From Synergistaceae bacterium (GTDB taxonomy: Bacteria; Synergistota; Synergistia; Synergistales; Aminobacteriaceae), in NCBI GenBank assembly GCA_017439345.1, contig JAFSJJ010000044.1, positions 186,001-250,000 on the forward strand: a stretch of DNA of 64,000 nucleotides, given 5' to 3'. The notes below the pieces were generated by a model that saw only the letters and a list, made by a program, of their open reading frames with translations, made no database searches and was not told where the DNA came from. A program made the translations under genes and the position numbers. This document shows, in pieces, positions 17,080 through 24,800 of the stretch. Position 1 is the first letter of the stretch, and the number at the start of each line of letters is the position of its first letter.

Positions 17080-17948
17080 TAAATATAATCATGGCTGAAC
17101 ATGCAGGATTTTGCTTCGGAGTCAGACGCGCAGTTAATGCAATTTCGGACGCTCTGAATAATAATAATAACGTCTGGACAATCGGGCTGCCTATTCATAA
17201 TCCCCAGGAAGTTGCGAGACTTGAATCACTTGGCCTTCATGTTGCGGATAATGCAGGCGGGATTCCTTCAGGTGCAAAAGTGTTAATACGCGCTCACGGT
17301 GAGTCTTTAAGCGTCATGGAAAGTCTTAAGGCCCGCAATATCGAAGTAATAGACATGACATGCCCGTTTGTGAGAAAAGCTCAGGACATGGCAGCGAATT
17401 TATCACGTGAAAATTATTATGTTATTTTATTAGGCGACAAGAATCACCCGGAAATCAAAGGCATTCTGGGACATGTTATAGATAATAAAAATGTTGAAGT
17501 CATTGCAGATGAGTCAGAAGCAGAAAAAGTTTCATATCACGCTAAAATCGCATTAATATCACAGACGACTCAGAGAGAAGAACGACTCGCAAAAGTTACA
17601 GGAATATTAACGCGGAAATCTTCAGAGCTTCACGTATGCAATACTATATGCAAAGCTACATCGGAACGTCAGCAGGCAGCAAGAGAATTAGTGCGCAATA
17701 ATCATGTTGACGGAGTAATCTTAATCGGAGGCCGTGAAAGTGCAAATACAGGCAAACTCAGGGACATAATCGAGTCAGAAGGCGTTAATGTCTTATGGAT
17801 CGAGGAACCTGAAGAGCTAAATGCAAATTCACAATGGCTGAATAATAAAAATATGGTTGGTATTGCCGCGGGTGCAAGTACACCTGAATGGCTTATCGAT
17901 AAAGTAATTAATAATATTGCGGCAAAAAAGGTAGTCAAGGGGGTTTGA
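17076..17948 (+). CDS. ispH: HMBPP reductase IspH
   Basis: Last step of the MEP isoprenoid pathway: reduces HMBPP to IPP and DMAPP with a [4Fe-4S] cluster. 290 aa. Cluster cysteines are in AGFCFGVRRA (C13), DMTCPFV and TICKATSERQ; the RAHGES, GDKNHPE and ASTPEWL motifs are present. It starts in an ATGA overlap with miaA and is followed 6 bases later by rpsA. The ispH-rpsA neighbourhood is common in Clostridia and Synergistota. It supplies substrate for MiaA and for UppS elsewhere in the window. Confidence 0.96.
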   Translation: MINIIMAEHAGFCFGVRRAVNAISDALNNNNNVWTIGLPIHNPQEVARLESLGLHVADNAGGIPSGAKVLIRAHGESLSVMESLKARNIEVIDMTCPFVRKAQDMAANLSRENYYVILLGDKNHPEIKGILGHVIDNKNVEVIADESEAEKVSYHAKIALISQTTQREERLAKVTGILTRKSSELHVCNTICKATSERQQAARELVRNNHVDGVILIGGRESANTGKLRDIIESEGVNVLWIEEPEELNANSQWLNNKNMVGIAAGASTPEWLIDKVINNIAAKKVVKGV

Positions 17949-17954
17949 TTCACT

Positions 17955-19604
17955 ATGGATCAGCAGGAAGTAATTGAGCGTCAGAACGAAGAAGAAGTAA
18001 AGACAGACGCAGCGCAGGAAGTTTCACAGGCTCAGAGCGAGTCTAAGTCAGAGTCAGAGTCAAAAGAACCTGAAACAATGCAGGAACTTTTAGACCAGTA
18101 CGGCAGCACAGTACGTTTACGCAAAGGCGAGATCAGAACAGGTACTATCGTCAGCAAGAACGAGAACGGCTGGCTTGTCAACGTAGGCTTCAAGTGTGAA
18201 GGACTGCTCCCGATTCGGGAATACACGAGTCATTCACTGATTGAGAGCAGCGAGGAACCTAAACCAGGCGACAAGATCGAAGTCGAAGTAGTGAACGTCA
18301 GAGACGGCGAAGAGGCACAGTTACTGCTCAGCAGATGGCGCCACGAGTTCGATAAACGCTGGCAGGCACTTGAAGATGCTGTCAAAGAAAGCACTACTAT
18401 GCAGGTTAAGGGAGTCAGCAAAGTTAAAGGCGGTCTCATGGTCGACTGCTTTGGCCTTGAGGGCTTTATTCCCATATCACAGCTTACGTTGACCGGCAGA
18501 AACGTGAACCCTGCAAATTTCGTAGGTCAGAATATCAAAGTCAAGATTCTTGATCATGACAGACGCAAACACAGACTCGTATTCTCAAGGCGTGAACTGC
18601 TTGAAGAGATAGAGAATGAGCGCAAGGCAAGATTCTATGAGAGAGTTCACGAGGGCGATATTCTTGAAGGCGAAGTATCGAGTCTTACTGATTTTGGCGT
18701 GTTTGTGAATCTCGGCGAGATGGACGGCCTTGTTCATTCAACTGAGCTGACATGGAAGCGCAATGTCAAGATTAAGGACATGTTCAAGAAGGGCGACAAG
18801 GTTACGGTTAAAGTCATCGGCATTGACAAGGAGAAAGATAGAATTTCCCTCAGCATCAAGCAGACGACCGGCGATCCATGGGACACTGTAGGAGAACGCA
18901 TTCACAAGGGCGATGTCATGAAGGGTACTGTAACGAATTTAACGGAGTTCGGCGCATTCGTTGAGATTGAACCAGGCATAGAAGGACTCGTTCATGTAGG
19001 CGACATCAGCTGGCAGAGAATCAAGAAGCCTAAGGACGTGTTAAAGCGCGGTCAGGAGCTTGAAGTTCTAGTGCTTGACGTTGACACTGAGAAAAGGCGC
19101 ATCAGTCTGGGCTGCAAACAGCTTCATGATCCTTGGAGCGATATTGAATCACGCTATGCACCCGGCCAGGATATTAAAGTTAAAGTTGTCAGGCTTGCAG
19201 ATTTCGGCGCATTCGTTGAAGTCGAAGAGGGAGTCGAGGCCCTTATTCACATTTCACAGATCAGCCGCAGGAGAATCGATAAGCCCGGCGATGTCTTATC
19301 AGAAGGCCAGGAAGTCGACACAAGAATTCTTGAGATTAATCCCGCTGAACGCAGAATGAGATTATCTATGAGCGTCCTTGAGCCCGAACCTGAACCCGAA
19401 CCCGTCCCAGTCGAGGAGAAGAGAGCTTCAGAAGGCAGACCGGAGAGACCTGAACGCGGTGAAAAACGTGAAAAAGGTGAAAAGCGCGGCAAGTCCCGTA
19501 ATCGTGCTCTTAAAGAGTCAGCAGGCTACGAAGATGACTCTGAAGGAATGGACTATAACCCGTTCGCAGAGGCCTTCAAGGGTACTGAATGGGAAAATAA
19601 ATAA
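17955..19604 (+). CDS. rpsA: Ribosomal protein S1 with five S1 domains
   Basis: A 549-residue S1 protein. After an acidic, low-complexity N-terminus, five S1 repeats can be followed: IRTGTIVSKNENGWLVNVG, MQVKGVSKVKGGLMVDC, and three classic ones (LEGEVSSLTDFGVFVNLG, MKGTVTNLTEFGAFVEI, IKVKVVRLADFGAFVEV). It ends in a charged tail with EPEPEP and repeated EKR units. Six domains is usual for proteobacterial S1; five-domain forms occur elsewhere. Translated right after ispH; a strong terminator follows. Confidence 0.93.
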   Translation: MDQQEVIERQNEEEVKTDAAQEVSQAQSESKSESESKEPETMQELLDQYGSTVRLRKGEIRTGTIVSKNENGWLVNVGFKCEGLLPIREYTSHSLIESSEEPKPGDKIEVEVVNVRDGEEAQLLLSRWRHEFDKRWQALEDAVKESTTMQVKGVSKVKGGLMVDCFGLEGFIPISQLTLTGRNVNPANFVGQNIKVKILDHDRRKHRLVFSRRELLEEIENERKARFYERVHEGDILEGEVSSLTDFGVFVNLGEMDGLVHSTELTWKRNVKIKDMFKKGDKVTVKVIGIDKEKDRISLSIKQTTGDPWDTVGERIHKGDVMKGTVTNLTEFGAFVEIEPGIEGLVHVGDISWQRIKKPKDVLKRGQELEVLVLDVDTEKRRISLGCKQLHDPWSDIESRYAPGQDIKVKVVRLADFGAFVEVEEGVEALIHISQISRRRIDKPGDVLSEGQEVDTRILEINPAERRMRLSMSVLEPEPEPEPVPVEEKRASEGRPERPERGEKREKGEKRGKSRNRALKESAGYEDDSEGMDYNPFAEAFKGTEWENK

Positions 19605-19624
19605 TAGCAAATTAAATATTTATG

Positions 19625-19650
19625 CCCGGTCAACGCTTGGCCGGGTTTTA
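19625..19650 (+). terminator. Strong terminator after rpsA
   Basis: A nine-pair stem (CCCGGTCAA with TTGGCCGGG, one G.U) around a CGC loop, followed by TTTTATTG. It ends the miaA-ispH-rpsA unit. Confidence 0.9.
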
Positions 19651-19681
19651 TTGTATATTAACTCAGGAGGATTTATTTATT

Positions 19682-20197
19682 ATGAAATTCTATAATGTCG
19701 TGAAAGATCGTTATTCGTGCAGAAGTTTTGCGCCCCGTCCCGTTGAAGCTGAGAAGCTCGAAAGGATTCTAGAAGCAGGAAGACTCGCACCTACAGCTAA
19801 GAACGTCCAGCCCGTTAAAATCTGGGTCATTCAGAGTCCTGAAGCACTCAAGAAAATCAAATCAGCGACTCCGTTCAAGTGGCTCACATGTCCGGTTATT
19901 CTCGCAGTCGGAGGCACTCAGGAAGGGGCATTTGTCAGGCCGTCAGATAATCGCAATTTTGAAGACGTTGACGCAAGTATCGTAGCGACTCATTTAATGC
20001 TTGCGATTCAATCTGAAGGTTTGGGCAGCACATGGATAGGCTTCTTTGATGAGCCCAAAGTCAAAGAGTTATTCCCTGAAATGAAAGATTATGATCTTAT
20101 AGCGTTATTCCCTATCGGCTACCCTGCTGAAGACTCGCAGCCTTCGGAGCGTCATGAAGTCAGAAAGAGTAAATCGGAACTCGTGAAGTATTTATAA
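19682..20197 (+). CDS. Nitroreductase-family flavoprotein
   Basis: A 171-residue NAD(P)H/FMN nitroreductase-like protein. Marks: YSCRSFAPRPVEAEKLERIL (phosphate-binding RxS region), LAPTAKNVQP, and GLGSTWIGFF. ATG at 19682 is preceded by AGGAGG; the longer frame upstream runs through the terminator and is not used. Substrate cannot be told from sequence. It starts a short run with thpR and the Nif3-like gene. Confidence 0.9.
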   Translation: MKFYNVVKDRYSCRSFAPRPVEAEKLERILEAGRLAPTAKNVQPVKIWVIQSPEALKKIKSATPFKWLTCPVILAVGGTQEGAFVRPSDNRNFEDVDASIVATHLMLAIQSEGLGSTWIGFFDEPKVKELFPEMKDYDLIALFPIGYPAEDSQPSERHEVRKSKSELVKYL

Positions 20198-20200
20198 TTT

Positions 20201-20743
20201 ATGTCCGAACTTGTAAGATTATTTACAGCTGTAAGGCTTCCCGGTTCTGAGGCTGATAAACTAGAAAATTTTCTCTCAGGACTTAAATCACTTGCAAAAA
20301 TTAAATGGGTAAGGCGTGAACAGTTTCATATTACCCTGAAATTTATCGGTGAAATTGAGTCATTCAGGCTTGAGGGCGTGAAAGCAGCTCTTGAGAATAT
20401 AAAAACTTTCGACTCGTTCAACATTGAGCTTGATTATATCGGAGCATTTCCCAATTTGAACGCGCCTAGAATATTATGGCTTTCGGGGGACAGGGGAGCT
20501 TCTGAACTCGCAAAGATAGCACGACTCGTTAATGATGTGTTGTATGACGAGGCAGAAATTGAACGCGATGATAAGAAATTCAAGGCTCATTTGACACTTG
20601 CAAGGCTGAAAGACTCTTACTTGCCTGAAGAGTTAGTGCGAAGGCTCGGCGATGTTCCCAAATTGAGCTGGTCATGCGGTGAACTCGTCCTAATGAAGAG
20701 CGTTTTGACTCCTAAAGGGCCGATATATACGCAAATAATGTGA
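20201..20743 (+). CDS. thpR: RNA 2',3'-cyclic phosphodiesterase ThpR
   Basis: A 180-residue 2H phosphoesterase (LigT/ThpR family). Both catalytic HxTL motifs are present: HITLKFIGE near residue 45 and HLTLARLK near 128. It opens 2'-3' cyclic phosphates on RNA ends. It begins 3 bases after the nitroreductase stop, and its TGA overlaps the next ATG. Confidence 0.92.
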   Translation: MSELVRLFTAVRLPGSEADKLENFLSGLKSLAKIKWVRREQFHITLKFIGEIESFRLEGVKAALENIKTFDSFNIELDYIGAFPNLNAPRILWLSGDRGASELAKIARLVNDVLYDEAEIERDDKKFKAHLTLARLKDSYLPEELVRRLGDVPKLSWSCGELVLMKSVLTPKGPIYTQIM

Positions 20744-21066
20744 TGGAATTCTGCAAGCTCGAAATATTTATTCCTGAATCACACTTGAAGATTTTGCAGG
20801 AAACTTTACGCTCTCACGATGCAGGACACATAGGCAAATATGACTCGTGCTTATCATACAGCCGTGTTATAGGCACATGGAGACCACTTGAAGGCACTGC
20901 GCCATATAAAGGAGTTCAAGGCGAAATAAGCTCTGAGAGTGAAATCAAAGTTGAAGTTACCTGCAGAGTCAATGACGTTGACGAAATTATTAACGCGGTC
21001 AAGAAAATTCACCCTTATGAAGAGCCGGTTATTAACGCCATTCCATTAATCAGGACAGGCTTATAA
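20743..21066 (+). CDS. Nif3/YqfO-like single domain protein
   Basis: A 107-residue protein matching the small ferredoxin-like insert domain of the Nif3/YqfO family (KLEIFIPESHLKILQETL at the start, GTWRPLEG, and the closing KIHPYEEPVINAIPL). Stand-alone versions are widespread and of unknown function. I use the ATG at 20743 that overlaps the thpR TGA; a GTG one codon earlier is also possible. Confidence 0.8.
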   Translation: MEFCKLEIFIPESHLKILQETLRSHDAGHIGKYDSCLSYSRVIGTWRPLEGTAPYKGVQGEISSESEIKVEVTCRVNDVDEIINAVKKIHPYEEPVINAIPLIRTGL

Positions 21067-21073
21067 ATAATAT

Positions 21074-21137
21074 TTTTCCCTTTTTGAGTCTGAGTCTATA
21101 ATGTGAGTAAATTAGATTCAGAGGGGGAAAATTTTTT
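21074..21137 (+). terminator. Long hairpin: terminator plus embedded -10 and RBS
   Basis: Arms from 21074 and to 21131 pair almost continuously (about 20 pairs with several G.U), followed by six T and then at once the ATG at 21138. The loop holds TATAAT (21097-21102) with TTTCCC 16 bases upstream. The ribosome binding site GAGGGGG lies in the 3' arm. It could stop read-through from thpR/Nif3, start the next transcript and mask translation. Confidence 0.6.
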
Positions 21138-21752
21138 ATGATTCGCAAAATAATTCACATCGATCAAAGCAAATGCAGCGGTTGCGGACTGTGTGCTAAG
21201 GCATGTCATGAGGGAGCAATTGAAATTATCAACGGCAAGGCAAAATTAACCCGTGAACATTTTTGTGACGGACTCGGTGATTGTCTGCCTCAATGTCCGA
21301 CCGGAGCAATCACTTTCGAGGAACGCGACGCACCTGAATATGACAAAGAAGCTGTTGAACGCGCAAAAGTCTCACGTGAAATGCTCGCTCATGGGATTCA
21401 GTGGCCGATACAGTTAAAGCTCGTTCCTGTTCAGGCAGAATTTTTTGATGAAGCTGACTTGTTAATTGCTGCTGACTGCACGGGCTTTATTTACTCGAAC
21501 ATTCACGAATATTTTATCAAGAACAGAGTCATAATAATTGCATGTCCGAAACTTGACGGCGTAGATTACTCGCAAAAACTTTCGCAAATATTTTCACTTA
21601 ATAATATTCACAGCATAACTTTATTACGAATGGAAGTACCTTGCTGCGGAGGTCTTGTCAGGATGACTCAGGAGGCATTGAAGCTCTCAGGAAAGAATAT
21701 AGCTTTTAACGCAGTAACGATTTCGAGAGCAGGAAAAATCATTAACTCATAA
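21138..21752 (+). CDS. Two-cluster ferredoxin-like protein with C-terminal domain
   Basis: A 204-residue 4Fe-4S protein. N-terminal ferredoxin motifs: CSGCGLCAKACHEGA and, for the second cluster, CDGLGDCLPQCPTGA. The C-terminal half (ADCTGFIYSNIHEYF, IIACPKLDG, EVPCCGGLVRM) has further cysteines and resembles the tail of widespread anaerobe proteins annotated only as 4Fe-4S binding. Probably a soluble electron carrier or redox sensor. The start follows directly on the hairpin described at 21074. Confidence 0.85.
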   Translation: MIRKIIHIDQSKCSGCGLCAKACHEGAIEIINGKAKLTREHFCDGLGDCLPQCPTGAITFEERDAPEYDKEAVERAKVSREMLAHGIQWPIQLKLVPVQAEFFDEADLLIAADCTGFIYSNIHEYFIKNRVIIIACPKLDGVDYSQKLSQIFSLNNIHSITLLRMEVPCCGGLVRMTQEALKLSGKNIAFNAVTISRAGKIINS

Positions 21753-21763
21753 AAATAATAAAA

Positions 21764-21789
21764 TCCCCCCGAAAACTGCTTCAGGGGGA
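21764..21789. terminator. Convergent terminator
   Basis: TCCCCC (21764-21769) pairs with GGGGGA (21784-21789). On the minus strand it is followed by TTTTATTATTTTT, so it mainly serves the macroglobulin gene. Confidence 0.8.
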
Positions 21790-21806
21790 GTAAATAATTA
21801 ATTATC

Positions 21807-24800
21807 TTACTTAATCACAACTTCAGGCTGAGCAGGCCCTGTGAATCTTATATTCGAGTCATACATTCCGAACGCGCTTATCTGAGGAACGCTGAACGTA
21901 CCCCTTGTAACGGCTCTGAGCTTCAACCCGTAAGACACTTCGCCCCTGATAGAGTTAAAGAATAATACGAGTCTGTCATCGCGAATGTCGCTGGTGATTC
22001 CGTTGGTGCCTGAGTCATTATTAGTGTCGTCAAGTCTGGGATTCTCGATCTCAAATCCTGCGGGCAGCAAATAACTCAATGCTACGTTATTAACATGCCT
22101 TGAAGGTCTGACTGTGATTAGAACCTGAATAACTTTACCGTGAGATACAGGCTGAGTGAAGTCCAAAATGTCGCCCTTCTCATCGAAGTATACGCACTCA
22201 ACGTTAATATTTCTGCGTTCCGGTTTAGGCTGACTCTTCGGGAAACCTGTAACGCTCCATGAGTAATAGCCTTGTCCGTGTCCGTCTGAGTCCGTATCGA
22301 TTTGAATCTTAGTATCTTTTGGAAGCTCTTTCACGTTGACTGATGAAGTCTTGCCGCTCTCGTAAGTTAATAATGCTTTGTCGCTGGTCTCTGTCGTAAC
22401 TCTTGCTTTGAGTTCGCTCTTTGCCCCTGCTGACTCAACGTTATAGCGTGCCAGTGCAGATAATGCCCAAGAGTTATCCTGAGTGCTGTACCATGCGCCT
22501 TTAGCCCCTAAGTCCGCGAGATTTACGGCTAATTCAGTTACTTCCGGTGCCTGAGGTTCAACGTTAAGCCAAATTGATAATAATAAAGCAATATTTCTAG
22601 CATTTGACTCTAACGTCATTCCCGATGAGCCTTTGTATTCGTTCAGAGCAAGATCTCTGAGAGCGTCTGCCCTGCCGTCGATTATTGCCTGAGCTCCTGC
22701 CAAGAAAATCTGTCCTGAAGGTCTGAGCATCTTATTATTCTCTCGTAAGTACTCAATCCAGCCTAGAGGCTTTTCACCGTATAAAGCAAGAACGTAAACA
22801 GCATATGCCTTAGTCGTCATGTCATCCATCTCTGAAGAATTCGAGTCATAAGCAGGCATTGAAGCTAAGTATTGCCTCATCCAGCTTAATACTCCAGAGA
22901 ACATCTCTTCAGGATAAGCGACACCGTGATTGCGTGCATTGAGTAAGAAGTGAGCTGCGTAGACACTGCCCCAGTTATATGGAGTCGAATTGCCCGGCCA
23001 CATTGCAAATGATCCGTCATAGAGCTGCATTGCCTGAATGCGATTAATTGCTCCGTCAATGCGTTCTTGGACTGCTGAGTCGTTAATTGCTAACGGGTCA
23101 AGTTCTGCGAGTGCATCAGGAAGTATCAGGAACGGCCAGGCTGTTGAAATAGTCTGCTCAAGACAGCCATAGGGATAACGATTCAGATAATTCACTGCTT
23201 GATTGATATTTACCGCAGGAGTGTCCGCAAGATTCAGGGTGCCTGAAATGTCTCCCATGAAGTTATTTAGAGGGAGCGTAAGTTCTGTAGTTCCGTTGCT
23301 GAAGACTCCTGAACCTGCAAGGGTAATCATAGGCCATGCTGAACGTACAGGCATTTCGATCTCTTGAGAATATTCGCGGTCTGTGCCGTCCTCGTTCCAT
23401 GATGTAGTTATCGTTAATTTCGCTTTGTCAGCTCCTCCGAGTGCAGTAGCTGTTATATTGACGTTTTCGTTAGAGCCTGCCGAGATATTTAAATCTGCAA
23501 ATGACTTGGTGAGCGATAAGCCTTCAGGTGTGAAATTAATTTTAACGCTGCGGTTTTGACCTGAAGTATTGAACACAGTAACAGGAATTACGAAAGAGTC
23601 TCTAGGTGCTGCAAATCTTGGAAGACCTGCCTCAGTTACGATCTCACGCGCTATTTGAACCTGCTGTTCTGCGCAGCCGAAGTTACGCCCTGAAGCTGCT
23701 ACGACAAAGAGTCTGCCTCGTCCGCTGAATTCCGGTATGTCAAGCTCTGTATTAATTACGCCTTTATCGTCAGGAGTGAGAGTCCCGTTAAAGAGTGAAA
23801 GAATCTTGAATCTCTGAACGTTCGAGTCTCCTGCTAGTGCTGCCATTGCCTCATCGCCGCCGGGGTGAAGCTGTTCTGCTGCCCTGTCCTCGACTGGTAT
23901 TAACTGGTCGTAGATGTCAAATGCCTGCGAGTTTAATTCTTTCCTGCCCCAGAAGTAATTTAATAAGTCCGGAGTCTTGTAGCGTGTCAGGCCTAATACT
24001 CCGTCATCGACAAGTGCTATTGCTACATCGGCTCTCTTGTTGATATTCTCTGAGCTGCCGTTGAGCTTGATTTTCACAGGAAGTTTTGAAGCAGGTTCGA
24101 TCTTTGCAGGTGCGTCAAGAGCTACATTCAAATCAAAGCCTGAGACATCAACGTTAAGTCTTGTGAGTCCTATTGCCCTGTGAGAAGCCCAGCCCTTTGC
24201 ATCTTCTGCCTGAACAGGTCTGATTAACCATGCAGAGACCCATACATTAGGAAGCATATTATTATCAACAGGAAGCTCAAAATCTATCTCAGACTCATTG
24301 ACTCTCTGAATCTTTCTTGTGATTAATTTCGAGTTCTCTACTGTGAGAAGCAATAAGCCTTCAAACGGAATCTTGACTTTAATCTTTGCCTTGTCGCCGA
24401 CTTTGTATAAATCTTTCTCGGGTTTCATTTCGACTCTGTCAATTAACTGCGAACCGCTGCCGGCATATTCAGGGTCAGAAGCATAGAATCTATATACAGC
24501 GCGTGCGTTGTCGTTTGAGTCAGAGATTCTAACCATGTAAGAGCCGTACTTCTCAGGTCTGAATGACACTTCACCGAGACCGTGTTTAAGAGTCAATGTC
24601 TTGTCTTGAACTTGAGTCAATTCTTCGGTGCACTGCCAGCGTTTATGACCATCGACTTCGACTATATTATAGTTCCATGTGATTTTATAGAGTTCTGCAT
24701 TCAATTCGCCTGGGTCAGCAGGTTCTTCGTTGGGATCAATAGCAGCGACTTTGAATTTAATATCGTTTCTAACTGCAAATTTATCGCCAGCCGGAGCAAT

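Noticed and set aside
19622-19681. Longer nitroreductase start at 19622
   Set aside because: It would translate through the rpsA terminator hairpin; the ATG at 19682 has AGGAGG at proper distance.
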